Origin: Siphonodentalium dalli
Lineage: Eukaryota; Mollusca; Scaphopoda; Gadilida; Siphonodentaliidae
Length of the DNA: 64,000 bases
Assembly: GCA_032622095.1 (NCBI GenBank)
Contig: CP136066.1
Location: 147,963,559-148,027,558, forward strand
Reading direction: 5' to 3'
Each line of letters starts with the position of its first letter. Position 1 is the first letter of the stretch. Positions 45,401 through 58,227 of this stretch are shown one piece after another. The position numbers and the translations under genes were made by a program. Under the pieces are notes generated by a model, which worked only from the letters and a program-made list of their open reading frames with translations, searched no databases and was not told the DNA's origin.

Positions 45401-46447
45401 TGCGGTCCTATGCGAAGCTGGCTGGCCTTCTCTGAACATTCGCAGAGAGAAGCACCAATTACAAACTATGTTCAAAATTATAAATAACGAAACTCCATAT
45501 TATTTATCTTGCTTACTCCCACCACGCTCGGTACAAGTCTCCAGCTATAACATGCGAAATCCGGGCAGATTCCATTCATATTATAGTAGAACTGAACATT
45601 TTAAGCAATCATTCTTCCCCTTCGTTGCAACTTCATGGAACAAACTACCCACATATATAACGGATGCTGAAAATCTTCTAGATTTTAAGGATAACCTAAA
45701 TATGATAGAGCCCACCAGAAAGCCGCCTAAATATTTTGAATCAGGAAACCGAAAATATAGTATTTTCCACTGTAGGATAAGAAACTCCTGCAGTGATCTC
45801 CGCTTAGATATGTTCGAAAATTATATAGCAGATACCCCAAACTGTAAATGTGGATACGAATATGAAAGTGATATGCACTTTTTCCTAAATTGCCCCCTAT
45901 ATAATGTACAAAGGTTAGAACTATACCGTAAACTGGACGACCTCAACTTTAAAATTAACAATTACAAACAATTACTTTGGGGAAACTCAAGTGAAACTCC
46001 ATCAAGGAATGAAAAGATGTTCCGCATTGTTCAGGCATATATAGCTGCAACAAAGCGTTTTGAACCGGACAATACTGATACTGATACTGAATAAATAATT
46101 GTCTGACTACATTAAAGCTACGGACCAAACAAATGTAAACATATAGCACATAATACCCTTCAAAACAAAGGCCACTATTTCTCAGTTTCTATTTCCATGG
46201 AGAGAGAGAGAGGGGCGGGCAGAACGCTAGTATTATACAAACACAGAACCGGATTATCACACACTCTTTACGCAAGTTATCTTCTCTTTTGTAGACCAAA
46301 TTTGCAACCTTATCATGTATATTTTCTCTGTCATCTTGTTAAATTCATATATATATATATTGTATCTGGGAGCAGGGACATTGTAAGTTGTTAAAACTTG
46401 TACCCCAATCCCGTTGTAATGAATTTACAATAAAATATGTTTAAATT
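42415..46447 (+). mobile_element. LINE E: full-length APE-type non-LTR retrotransposon
   Basis: A 4,033-bp insertion within element B, bounded by a perfect 14-bp target duplication. It has a 5' leader of about 290 nt and one coding frame at 42702-46094. The 3' UTR of about 350 nt contains AATAAA near 46429 and ends AATATGTTTAAATT without a poly(A) tail. The perfect duplication and undamaged frame (no indels) indicate a fairly recent insertion. Three in-frame stops make this copy defective. Confidence 0.93.
42702..46094 (+). pseudogene. LINE E endonuclease-reverse transcriptase ORF with three nonsense codons
   Basis: The frame is about 1,130 codons, interrupted by TAA 44334, TAA 44826 and TAG 45156 with no frameshift. 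In order it has a hydrophobic LPLVLVVITMLLLSS and a 2A-like SVHSNPGP (about residues 61-68). An APE endonuclease follows (FQYNIRS, FTETHLD, GDFN, SDHYG: the catalytic N, E, D and H). The RT has NYRPISLLPSLGKVFEKI, HQSGFIPGHST, FCDISKAFERVWHRGL, AGVPQG-stop-ILGP and MYADDT. The C-terminal knuckle is CKCGYEYESDMHFFLNC. This architecture fits the CR1/Jockey side of non-LTR elements. The first listed methionine is a TTG, and the first ATG is at 42702. The role would be target-primed reverse transcription, but this copy would need readthrough of three stops. Confidence 0.88.
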
Positions 46448-46461
46448 AACATAGGGTCATT
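46448..46461. repeat. Target-site duplication of LINE E, right copy
   Basis: Exact copy of 42401-42414. Confidence 0.95.
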
Positions 46462-47319
46462 GCGTAAAGGTATATATGTTAAGGGGTCCATTTGGCACTT
46501 TTAGTTACGAGGCGCCTCACCCAACTTATTTTCATGGATAGCATAAATTTGTTTACATCAACCATTTTTAATCCGCCATTCTTATAACCCTGAAAAATAA
46601 CTTTGCGTTTAACTCGATCACGCTTCGAGTTCCAGAGAAAATTAAAGAGCGTTGTGTCAAGATTTTTCATAAAAATATTACTGGGATTTGGTAGAGCTAC
46701 AAACAGATGCGTTAATTTTGGGAGTATTACCACCGTTTTATCACCGTTATTCGACCAATGGGTGTAAGTAACCGGTGTTTCCATGTTGCTATCAAACGTT
46801 TGACTTCTGCAAGTTTTTTTTTATCATAATTGATATGCATTTTGTCAAGGTTGGTATCAAAGTGTATTCCAAGGAGATTGAAAGTACTATCAAATTTTAG
46901 TCCAAGATCTGGGCACATAATATCCGTACGGTCCGTATAAGAGCCAATCCACGACGCATGACACTTGCTATTGTTAATTTTCAGGCCTGAATAATCTGCA
47001 AATGAGTTTAAAATAGTATATACTTCCCTAAGGCTTGCATCACTACCGTCCAAGATGAGAGTCGTGTCGTCTGCATACTGTGTAATTTTGTATTCTAAAT
47101 TGCCGAGGTTGATACCTTTAATGCGGTCATTGGACTTTATCATTATAGCTAAGATTTCCGCGCATATCAAAAAAATATACGGCGAGACTGGGTCACCCTG
47201 TCGACAGCCACGATATAGTTTGAAACTCTGAGATATATGCCCATTTATTAAAATAGATGAGTTGATATTCGTATAAAATATAGAAATCCACCTCTTCATG
47301 GCATCTCCAAAATTAAATA

Positions 47320-48275
47320 TCATCTTGATAAGCTCATACAAAGTTGTAACAGCCTTATTTGAAGCAAATTTTTTCATCGCTTTGAATGACCCTCTTCTAC
47401 CGAAAAGGACTCCGAGACAACTGAATGTATCAACGTAATCTGAGGCAACACCTCGGTACTGTATCGTTGGATAATTCTTCGGTTTCCTTTTTGCGAAACA
47501 TACTAGTTTTGTTTTTGAGATGTTTACTTTCAGTTTCCAAATGTCACAATAGTCGGATAATAAATCAAGTGAATTCTGTAAATCGTGTTGTGATTCTGAC
47601 AACAAAACTGTGTCGTCGGCATAAAGGATTATAAATTATTTAAAAACAATTCCGAGTTGCTCAAGACCTGAGATGCATTAGTAAGACCCTTCACATTTGC
47701 GTCAGAGAGAAAACATTCGAGATCGTTAACATAGTGAGAATAAAAACGGCGAGAGGTTAACCCCTTGTCTGACTTCGACATTAGACACAAAAGTTCCGGA
47801 CACCTGGCCGTTCAAGACCACTTTGGATTTAATCCCGCGGTATATATTAGTAATGATATTTAGCATCTTGCTATTAATTCCAGATATTCCCATTATACCA
47901 TAGACCTTCCCTCCACACATGCAAAATCGAATGTTTTTTCCAGGTCCACAAAAGCGCAATATAAATGTTTTTTTTTGGTAGTGTAATCGTGCTAAGTCAA
48001 TCAAAGAATTGAGGAAAAATGGATTGTCTGTTGTGGAATATCCTGTTCTGAGTCCACTCTGAAATTTTGAGATCAAATTTCCTGACTGAGAAAATGAATT
48101 AAGCCTGAGATTAAGAACATAGGTAAATAGCTTCCCAAAAACAACTAAGAATAGTTATGCCACGATAATTCCCCAGATCACGTTTCTTATATATCGGGAT
48201 TATATTACCCCACCAACAAACTATCAGGCACAACACGCCACGAACTGAAAGGATGTGATCTCAATATTAACTGAG
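47320..48275 (-). mobile_element. Retrotransposon A, 5' part, unit 4
   Basis: Truncated at the junction. The frame 47726-48076 keeps VLNGQVSGTFVSNVEVRQG, and frameshifts lie in homopolymers near 48140 and 48210. Confidence 0.72.
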
Positions 48276-48727
48276 GGTGCAGGCAAGGGGAGGTATATAA
48301 TGAAATAAAATGTTAAATGGGTTAAACATGTTCGCCACTGGGTGGTTATTTATAATGAAAGTAAGAATATTTTAGTTCTGTGATTTTCCATGCTAATCTT
48401 GGTATTAATGGTTTAAAAATTGAATGACGTTTCAGCTGTATCCACAATGAAGGCCTTGGTGCACTTTAGCTTCCGCTATATATGTGAGCTGTATGTCAGT
48501 GAATATCCAATCATAATAAGTTAACGGTCAACAAATTTATTAAGACAATCAATTTAAAACTAAAAATTAAAGATTTTTTTTTACAGAAAATATGTCGGCT
48601 AAATGGAAAATTGACACCCTTATCGTCTTTCACAAGCGATGCGTCCTAGTCTCGGCGTATCTATGATCTCGCAGAGCCCACCAATTGTAGGAGACAGGGC
48701 AATGTTAATATCTCTGTTTTTAATTAA

Positions 48728-49452
48728 TTAATTATTATCTGTATTGTGCCGCCTGGTGCAAGAAAAGATGGTCGCAAATGCACGTCTCATACGTCTTAGG
48801 AATCCTTTCTTCGGCGCAGCAGCCAGATTATCTTGAACATTCACATGCTTGCAAGTTTCAATTGAACTGAGTTGTCTGACATTGCATATGTCGCTGCCGT
48901 TTTCACTATTGGTGGATTCGACGTCTGTATTTATGGCTGCGTCTGTGTCATATTCTTGCCCGAACGAGCCAGAAACATTACCCGTTACTTCCGGACCATC
49001 AACGAGAATATCTGTTCTTTTACCAGAGCCGCCAACTGCGGTTAGACTCGTACTCGCAGTATTTTCTTCCTGCTCGTCAGATGTTTCTTCAGAATTATTC
49101 CGATGTTCCGAGGTAGTCGTTGATGAGTTTTGTGACGATGCATTATGTTCGCAGAATCTATTGCCGTCTTTGGTGCGGGTCACACCTATTGGAGCACCAC
49201 CATCAGCGACGGTCTTTACGGTCGCGGTTGGTTTGTATTCTGTAGCAGTATCATCAGATACAGTGGTCGGCGAGGATCCGACAGCAGCTGGTGGTACATG
49301 TACTTTCGAAATGTCACATACTATATCGGTGGACACGTCGCGGGCTACACATGTGACATCAAGATCTCCATCGAGTGTATATGCGCTCGTGATTGAGTTA
49401 GGTCCCGTTGTTGCGTGCAAATGTCCATCTGCCTTGTGTCCATCTTGGATTG
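48728..49452 (-). CDS. Gene 4 exon 5
   Basis: Open to the stop. Unit 4 variants include TLDGDLDV, TKDGNRFC and VQDNLAAA; the basic tail is unchanged. Confidence 0.75.
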
Positions 49453-49929
49453 CTGTCAAATAAATATCACGTCGGTCAATATAATTATGGGGAAATGGGT
49501 GGTCATAATTGCATTGTAATATTCAGACATTATATATTGCATTATTGGATGCAAATTTTTGCTGGTGGATCGCGCACATAATTGATATGTAATTCGAACC
49601 ACCACCACCACCACCACCACCACACCATACCACTGACCACAGTACCATGAGCCCTGATGTTACACCGATTGGTGAATATGAGCATCACCCGTTATAATCT
49701 ACCTGGATGGAATATATATAAACCCAGTTGGTGAATACGAGCCCTGATGCCAATGCCAAGCTTGCTCGAGAATTCGTATACCATCACTTGGAAGATCAAT
49801 CTAGATGTAAACTATCAATTTTCCGGGAATCGAACCAGTTCCGACTGCTTGGTGCAATTAACGTATTGATTGAGTCCCAGCCATTCTGGATGTATGATAC
49901 ATTATATGATTCGTAACATTTATACTTAC

Positions 49930-49992
49930 CGTTATTATTGGTCATGCTGTCACGAACAATCACTGCATCAAATACGTCTTCGACCGTATTAC
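49930..49992 (-). CDS. Gene 4 exon 4
   Basis: 63 nt, phase 1-1, GTAAGTAT donor intact. Confidence 0.75.
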
Positions 49993-50327
49993 CTAAAATA
50001 AAGGAGCATTATTATGAGAAGACATCATGTATAATATAGCGTACACACATTCCGTTAATTTTCAGAGTTATCACACCAAACCTCTCAGTGTTTTCTGACA
50101 TTTTAAATTCTCCAACCAATATATATAGTGTGTGTTTTTCAGACCAACTACGAACATATTTTAAAATGGCAATGCTCCGCCGGTTGTGTTAATTTCCCTA
50201 AACCTTACAGTGCGTGTGTCAGTGTGAAATTTTACAACGGTAAGAACACCTAGTTACCAATCTAAGGATCTGTTATCAATGGGATAATGCATGCACGTGA
50301 GCGCGCCAGTTATAAATTTGTTGTAGT

Positions 50328-50410
50328 GCAATGGGAAGTTGGAGAAATTTAAATTGGACAACCCACACGAATAGTATAGCACGGCCCTCATTATTTCGAA
50401 AGTTATACAT
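50328..50410 (-). mobile_element. Residual 5' tip of retrotransposon C, unit 4
   Basis: Only about 80 nt of element C remain. The sequence jumps from 'ataaatttgttgtag' of intron 3 directly to 'tgcaatgggaagttgga' of element C. Confidence 0.8.
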
Positions 50411-50418
50411 GTACTAAC

Positions 50419-50556
50419 CCCGCGTCAACGAGTTTCTTTGTATGGCACTCTGTCCTCTTCCATCGCTGAAATCATCCGCTAGTCTGAAGGACATTCTCTC
50501 GATGAACGCGTAATCTGCCTCAGCTCGCAGCATTGCGTTCATATGCAATTTGTCGA
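50419..50556 (-). CDS. Gene 4 exon 3
   Basis: 138 nt, frame and splice sites kept despite the adjacent deletion. Confidence 0.75.
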
Positions 50557-51952
50557 CTGGAATTGGAAGAAAAAACATTACTGAATAATGATTCGTTACG
50601 AGAAAACAAATTAAATATAATAGGAGATTATGAACGAGTTGCATTGATATGGTATATTGGTCGGATGGTTAGATTAGACGTATTTTGTGTTTCATGCAAC
50701 CAATGCAGGATGAGTCGACAATCCATGCATGTTTACCCGAATGGCGAAGGCGATCCCCTGACATTTTCGTGATCTTCCGCAAATTCACTTATAATATATA
50801 GACGAAAGTCTATCTGTAGGGAACACACGAACATATATGTACCTGTATTAAACAGTTTTAGAGCGGTTGAGTTGGTTCTTTCAACGCGACCACAAGAGGT
50901 ATCTTTGTTGGCGTGTCTCGCAATAATGCCACCACCACCGATATACTGGGCAATGTGTACTCAAATGCTCCCTGCTGATAATAGAGTTCTCTTGGAATCT
51001 TCAGAGTTGCCAATTACCACAAAATGACAACAGCCAAATGACAAACATTTTACACCTCGTACCTCGACAGATTATTTGCACGACGGTGGAAATCTGTCTT
51101 GAAACATTACTACGTCATCCCAGGTTTTATTCATACATGGTTATTCGTGTATTTTAAATGATGTTCTTAGCTATTGTCATATATATGATATCGTTTTAAA
51201 TACACATTACATATACTTTGCGAACTAAGTAGCTCAGTTTGTTACTAGCCTGTTATATACAGGTATACATAAGTAATAAATGCCTACTGGTCACGAGGTA
51301 TTCATTGGTTAGATGGACCTGCATGAGAGTGTGGTGTTGAAACAGACGCCACTAGGTGGAGGTTGTATGCATGCACGATGGTTCTTTTCAGTCCATGAAT
51401 ACACGCTGATAACAGTAGGTATGTATCTTACCCATCGTCTTAATCAAACAATTGATCAATGCCTTTAACACACGTTAAAACTTCTAACTGTCGCCAAAGT
51501 CAATTTAACTGTCAGACAACTTAGGTGGCATAGATATACTCTAATAAAATTGCACAGACCAAAACAGGAGCAAGACAGTGCATGGTTAGTTTCTGTCAAT
51601 TGCAAATTTATCCGGAAATTAATGAGATAGAAAAAATTTGTCGTTTCGCGAGATTTTTTTTAGCAAGTGACGAGAAAGTGAATATTACCATGTTTAAATT
51701 TTGGTCGGCTGAAACATCTATGGTAAAGAGAGTTTGTTGTTTTATTATCCATTTGTACGGGTACATTGAAGAGCGTTTAGTATGCTTGTTTTTATCATTT
51801 TGTGACAAACCGGATACAACATCTTTAGTCTGAGAAATAGTGTGACCCATATGTGACGTGACCCGGACATTCGTTGGTTAAAAGGGGGTGTATTTGGACC
51901 ACCCACGCGAACCAATCCGTTTTCGCACTCCCATGAAATTAGATTGTTTTAC

Positions 51953-52155
51953 ATGTATGGTACTTAAAAGCTTCCAACTCATAATAAGTTCCAACCAAAA
52001 CATCATCTAGTATTGGACATTTTCTGACCGATGACGAATTAATATAATATTTTGTATCGAGAATCGTAAAATATTCAATCCACGTTTCACCGATAGTGGT
52101 TCGTTATTTATAATAACAGAAACATTGAACCATCATTTCCTTCCGAAATGGCCAA
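51953..52155 (-). pseudogene. Gene 4 exon 2, internal 4-nt deletion
   Basis: 203 nt, with the frame lost after NNEPLSV. Donor context is ACAT before GTAAAACA. Confidence 0.7.
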
Positions 52156-52929
52156 CTGCTGTTCATCCAGCCACGAATATACGATAGAGAACTGGTTCTT
52201 TTATTCCCAATGTACGGGGTATATTCAGACTTAGTTCACTACCAAAATCTTATTGCGACACACCCGAGCGCAGAGGACGCGAGTATGCCAGAGGATCCTG
52301 GGCTATGCTCCCCAGGGGAAATTTTAAGAAAAAGAAATAGGTTAAATTTGGAGCACATTGTGTGGTTTTGACAGTCATATCGGAGGCGGACTAGAATAAA
52401 AATTTTACAGTATAAAATAATTCTATTAGATACAACTATGAGGTAACAGTAATTGGCGAAAAAAGTGTGCAGGCACATATGTTCTCTGCCAATCCCGACT
52501 ATACGTCGCCTCTGACCATATTTATCAGGTTATCCTGGCAATCACCGCCGACTATTTTTCGTGAGTTTGTTCAACTCATTATTCTATTGTTTAGTACCAG
52601 CGATCTGTTCCACATGTGGAACAAACCGGAACAATCCCCACACAAGAGCTCCGACAGTTAAACAAAGTCCAATAATCTAATAAAATAAATACATGAGACA
52701 GAAGAAGGATGAGGTGGGTAAAATTAATTCTACCACCACAGCTATATATAATTCGGTATAGGATAAACCCAATTTCTGTACTAATCAACAAAATTAATGA
52801 ACATCATAACATTATTTGGTATTATTTGACCAGGCATTCTTGGATATTGATGTTTATATGTGCAAGTTTATTAAACTATGGACGGATTATTGTACGATAT
52901 ATCACAGAAAAGAAACCCAAATTACTCAC

Positions 52930-53320
52930 ATTCAGAGTGGGCTTCGTCTGCCTCCATCCTTGTCCCGGACACGTTCGGTCGGTAAACCCAATACGTGTTA
53001 TTCCAATTGGTCCTTATGCTGCCAGAATATTTCCCCGCGGCTGCAGTTCGGGGTTTTATGCTTTCATTGGCAACTACTTCCTCATCATTCCCCGAAAGCA
53101 CTATCCATCTCCACTGGAACAGTGTCCCAATAGCGAGCACAACTTGCGCAAACCAGCGCCCGGGTTGCTCTGGTTTCTGGTAGGCGCGAGCTGCTTTCGA
53201 CGGGTCCCACGAACCCAGTTCCGGTATGCAACCGGTGACTGCCAGCTGACCACAACCAGTGTTTGTTTCGAAATCTATTTCAAAAACATACGTTCCTTTA
53301 CTATGTTTCCAATCCATCAT
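52930..53320 (-). CDS. Gene 4 exon 1: CBM20 domain
   Basis: Open, with NTGCGQLAV replacing NTGCDQLAV. All signature tryptophans are kept. Confidence 0.82.
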
Positions 53321-54836
53321 AGATGTATAATTATAGTGAAATATAATAAAATGCTGAATATGCTGCAAAGGTTGTTGGAAAATGTAGAGAAAATTCGAAG
53401 CACGTCAGATTAACAAAGATTTGTTTCTGGTCTGAAGGCAAAGTCGCATTGGGAGAGCCAAGATGTGTTGCGACGACAACTGATTGTGACGTCGGGGTCG
53501 CGTTGCGTAATTACCATGTAGTGCAGCCGCCTGCATATGGTGCCAAAATTGTGCACGTTGTGACAAAAGCACTAAACTTGGCATATAATCTCGATGGTGT
53601 TTGAAAACGAGAAAGAAGAAGAAGCTAAATTTTCAAGATGCCCGTGGTTGCCATGGTAACCGATTTTCAAAATGGCCATCGAAATCCCTTCTGTGAGTCG
53701 ATATAGGAGGCCAAATGCATGCTTTTCCAATCATATTTTAATGCAAAATTTAATTAGTTGATAACTTAGTGTAATTGGATGTTTAATCGGAGTATGCATG
53801 TGCTGTTCAAACAAGAATTGCTGAACATGGGGTCCAAAATTACTTAGAATATGGCCTCCATTTAACGTAAAATTTCTTACAATATGGCCTCCATTTAACC
53901 GCAAAATTACGATAATTTAATTATTTCAATTGCGTGTATTCTTCTAACCTTATCTTAAACAATTAGCACAGTGAAACTGACGAAATGATATATAGAACAA
54001 CTGACTTACATGTCAGGTACATTATAAAGATGCACATAATATTTGTCCCAGCGAGCATATCACCACAGTATATGTATGATCAGTCATTCGTTGGGCTCAA
54101 TATGAGGCGGTGCTACTGTCGCATTTCTCTCGACGTTATCATATTAGACCAATAGCTTTGTGCCAAAATTTAGCAAAATCGTGACAGAATTTACTAAAGC
54201 AGGATACTTTGCCGATATGCGGAGTGGGACAAGGGAAAACATTTTGCGGGGGTTGGGCAGAAATAATGTACTTCATTGAAGGTGAAGGTCCCAACTCGAA
54301 ATTGCATGTTTTTCTGTGACTTTTCTGATTCCGATATCGCAATAAACATTGAATTAATTACCCAGGAGAAATTCCATAATTGTAAACGACGCAAGGCAAA
54401 ATCGCTCATAAAGTCACTTAAATCGTGAACTTTTGAGTTAGGACCTTCACCTACATTAAAGTAAATTATTAAGGAACAGATAATAACTAACATATATATT
54501 CCCCCCGTTATTTTTTCAACTTCACAAGGATCCCTGGCAAAACTTCAAAAAGATCCAAGGTTTTGTATACTGGTGGAATATGATCTCCACGGGCGTTAGC
54601 CATATCTGATTTTCATGACATGATCTAAGCTCGACCAGTCGTCACGCTGTGGGAAAATTGAACAAGCACAAACGAAACTATCTTAATTTTACCGACAATT
54701 ACCAGAAACAAAAACACGTATTTCCAGCCCTAAATCGACAAATTTGTTCGGAAATCTATACGGCGTAGGTACGGTATATTTTGAAGTACATGTATAACTG
54801 TTACGAAATGGGTTCGCACGACCCATGTCCATTTAA

Positions 54837-55233
54837 CCCTTTACCCAACAAACCGGCCAAAAACGGCCAAATAAAGCTGCAACAGCCTAAATTATCTTGG
54901 GTCTGTCTCAATAAAACCATACAAATATGGATATCATTGGAACCGGCTCATTGACCACATTGTGATGGTTACAGTTATGCCCTGTGCCAATGCATTCTCT
55001 TATATATGCGAGTCGACCATAGGTCGCCTCGCATATATAAGAGAATGCATTGGCCTAAAATAAATCTTTTTTTAACACTTTCAGTTTTACCATTTTTTCT
55101 TACATTCTTTAACAATTTTATAATTTTTAATGTGTTAAGCCAATGCATTCTCTTATATATGCGAGGTGACCTATAGTCGACTCGCATATATAAGAGAATG
55201 CATTGGCACAGGGTCGTTCTGTTGGGTAAAGGG
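54837..55233. mobile_element. piggyBac-like hairpin MITE, unit 4 copy (best preserved)
   Basis: 397 bp between TTAA sites 54833-54836 and 55234-55237. Inside are two 69-bp hairpins, 54986-55054 and 55139-55207. Each has 27-bp arms starting GCCAATGCATTCTC and a 15-nt loop; the second loop is nearly the reverse complement of the first. No ORF of note is present. Confidence 0.92.
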
Positions 55234-55761
55234 TTAAGGAGATTTTGGCGTTCAAATTTCACAAGCTCGAAAATATTGATGAAATCACTTGAACACTTAT
55301 ATCTTATCAACGATAATTACGCCCATATAGTATGGGAGTTTACTGCGAAGCTGATCTGGCCGTGTCAATGGAGCGATGAGGATATCTTGCAGAACAATAC
55401 ATTTCAGTTTTATTCAGAGTTATTTCGGTAAATATACAACAAACTGTTTCATCTGGCAAATATTACGACAAATAAAAAAAGCGGAACGGCCGCGGTTTCT
55501 CATGTTGCAGTATGTAACTTTTATGACCGCGTTAATTGCTCTCGATATTTAGGTTTGAACAATGGCTGGGCCACTATGGAAGATTTTATTCCGGGAATAC
55601 AATGCATAGTATAACAGCTAACATTGCTGATGAATTATGTCTCAGTTGGAATGTAGACTAAATGTCCTATTTCGAAGTGTCAGGTGTGTATTTAATCCGA
55701 TTAGTAGATTTTTTTATCAGCATTTGTGGTGTGGTGAATGAGAAACTTGCAGTGAGAAGCA

Positions 55762-56847
55762 TATATGAAATATGATCCCTTTTTCCCGCCAGGAGGTGAA
55801 ATTTATTACTTTTCCATATTGCTTTATGTTTGGGTTATTCCATAATGTACATGCTGATATTTTACGATTGTTTCGATCTTTCTCTAGAAATTTTGTGAAT
55901 GCCATCAGGACATCATGCCAAAAAGGATTGGTTAATTTTTGTGCCTGTTTTTCTATGTAAGAATAGTCATAAGTAAGGAACATAGGGTCATTGCGTAAAG
56001 GTATATCTGTTAAGGGGATCCATTTGGCACGTTTAGTTACGAGGCGCCTCACCCAAGTTATTTTCATGGATAGCATAAATTTGTTTACATCAACCATTTT
56101 TAATCCGCCATTCTTATAATCCTGACAAATAACTTTGCGTTTAACTCGATCACGCTTCGAGTTCCAGAGAAAATTAAAGAGCGTTGTGTCAAGATTTTTC
56201 ATAAAAATATTACTGGGATTTGGTAGAGCTACAAACAGATGCGTTAATTTTGGGAGTATTAGCGATTTTATCACCGTTATTCGACCAATGGGTGTAAGTA
56301 ACCGGTGTTTCCATGTTGCTATCAAACGTTTGACTTCTGCAAGTTTTTTTTATCATAATTGATATGCATTTTGTCAAGGTTGGTATCAAAGTGTATTCCA
56401 AGGAGATTGAAAGTACTATCAAATTTTAGTCCAAGATCTGGGCATATAATATCCGTACGGCCCGTATAAGAGCCAATCCACGACGCCTGACACTTGCTAT
56501 TGTTAATTTTCAGGCCTGAATAATCTGCAAATGAGTTTAAAATAGTATATACTTCCCTAGGCTTTCATCACTACCGTCCAAGATGAGAGTCGTGTCGTCT
56601 GCATACTGTGTAATTTTGTATTCTAAATTGCCGAGGTTGATACCTTTAATGCGGTCATTGCACTTTATCATAATAGCTAAGATTTCCGCGCATATCAAAA
56701 AAATATACGGCGAGACTGGATCACCCTGTCGACAGCCACGATATAGTTTGAAACTCTGAGATATATGCCCATTTATTAAAATAGATGAGTTGATATTCGT
56801 ATAAAATATAGAAATCCACCTCTTCATGGCATCTCCAAAATTAAATA
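55762..56847 (-). mobile_element. Retrotransposon B, unit 4/5 junction
   Basis: Same fragment, open at 55717-56325 and 56537-57070, with a 1-nt loss near 56560 and a short indel in the poly-T near 56350. Confidence 0.8.
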
Positions 56848-57770
56848 TCATCTTGATAAGCTCATACAAAGTTGTAACAGCCTTATTTGAAGCAAATTTT
56901 TTCATCGCTTTGAATGACCCTCTTCTACCGAAAAGGACTCCGAGATAACTGCATGTATCAACGTAATCTGGGGCAACACCTCGGTACTGTATCGTTGGAT
57001 AATTCTTCGGTTTCCTTTTTGCGAAACATACTATAGTTTTGTTTTTGAGATGTTTACTTTCAGTTTCCAAATGTCACAATAGTCGGATAATAAATCAAGT
57101 GAATTCTGTAAATCGTGTTGTGATTCTGACAACAAAACTGTGTCGTCGGCATAAAGGATTATAAATAATTTCAAAACAATTCCGAGTTGCTCAAGACCTG
57201 AGATGCATTAGTAAGACCCTTCACATTTGCGTCAGAGAGAAAACATTCGAGATCGTTAACATAGTGAGAATAAAAACGGCGAGAGGTCGCCCCCTTGTCT
57301 GACTTCGACATTAGACACAAAAGTTCCGGACACCTGGCCGTTCAAGACCACTTTGGATTTAATCCCGCGGTATATATTAGTAATGATATTTAGCATCTTG
57401 CTATTAATTCCAGATATTCCCATTATACCATAGACCTTCCCTCCACACATGCAAAATCGAATGTTTTTTCCAGGTCCACAAAAGCGCAATATAAATGTTT
57501 TTTTTTTGGTAGTGTAATCGTGCTAAGTCAATCAAAGAATTGAGGAAAAATGGATTGTCTGTTGTGGAATATCCTGTTCTGAGAAAATGAATTAAGCCTG
57601 AGATTAAGAACATAGGTAAATAGCTTCCCAAAAACAACTAAGAATAGTTATGCCACGATAATTCCCCAGATCACGTTTCTTATATATCGGGATTATATTA
57701 CCCCACCAACAAACTATCAGGCACAACACGCCACGAACTGAAAGGATGTGATCTCAATATTAACTGAGGG
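56848..57770 (-). mobile_element. Retrotransposon A, 5' part, unit 5
   Basis: As in unit 4, with an additional deletion of about 40 nt near 57585. Confidence 0.72.
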
Positions 57771-58227
57771 TGCAGGCAAGGGGAGGTATATAATGAAATA
57801 AAATGTTAAATGGGTTAAACATGTTCGCCACTGGGTGGTTATTTATAATGAAAGTAAGAATATTTTAGTTCTGTGATTTTCCATGCTATTCTTGGTATTA
57901 ATGGTTTAAAAATTGAAAGACGTTTCAGCTGTATCCACAATGAAGGCCTTGATGCACTTTAGCTTCCGCTATATATGTGAGCTGTATGTCAGTGAATATC
58001 CAATCATAATATGTTAACGGTCAACAAATTTATTAAGACAATCAATTTAAAACTAAAAATTAAAGATTTGTTTTTACAGAAAATATGTCGGCTAAATGGA
58101 AAATTGACACCCTCAAGGCTTATCGTCTTTCACAAGCGATGCGTCCTAGTCTCGGCGTATCTATGATCTCGCAAAGCCCAACAATTGTAGGAGACAGGGC
58201 AATGTTAATATCTCTGTTTTTAATTAA

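Larger units (their letters stand above)
28299..47319. repeat. Tandem array unit 3 (19 kb, expanded by insertions)
   Basis: Unit order is conserved, but it carries four extra pieces: a satellite-like block at 31510-34190, a 759-bp MITE at 35590-36348, a 380-bp MITE at 41276-41655 and a 4-kb LINE at 42415-46447. About 80 nt at the 3' end of element C are missing near 34588. Introns 37051-38397 and 38601-39365 and the right arm 39757-42183 hold no further gene. Confidence 0.9.
42184..47319 (-). mobile_element. Retrotransposon B, unit 3/4 junction, split by LINE E
   Basis: The same B fragment as in other units, interrupted at 42415-46447. The downstream part 46727-47605 forms an open A-B fusion frame of 292 codons. 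Confidence 0.8.
48728..53320 (-). pseudogene. Gene 4: CBM20-domain gene with exon 2 frameshift
   Basis: Exons on the minus strand: 52930-53320, 51953-52155, 50419-50556, 49930-49992 and 48728-49452. Exons 1, 3, 4 and 5 are open with consensus splice sites. Exon 2 has lost 4 nt in the middle (a CGGTGAAACG where gene 1 has CGGTGCATGAAACG) and carries extra substitutions. The last base before its donor is T instead of G. As in unit 3, skipping exon 2 would leave an in-frame message. The gene is compact because element C is deleted from intron 3. Confidence 0.65.
47320..56847. repeat. Tandem array unit 4 (9.5 kb, contracted)
   Basis: It shares with unit 5 EYDTDAAI and the R-to-T change in KRTDI of exon 5, and the longer 'taattaattaatt' 3' flank with unit 3 too. 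About 2.2 kb are missing between the intron 3 sequence at 50328 and the 5' end of element C. Intron 2 has an 80-nt insertion near 51640. No gene other than gene 4 is seen. Confidence 0.9.
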
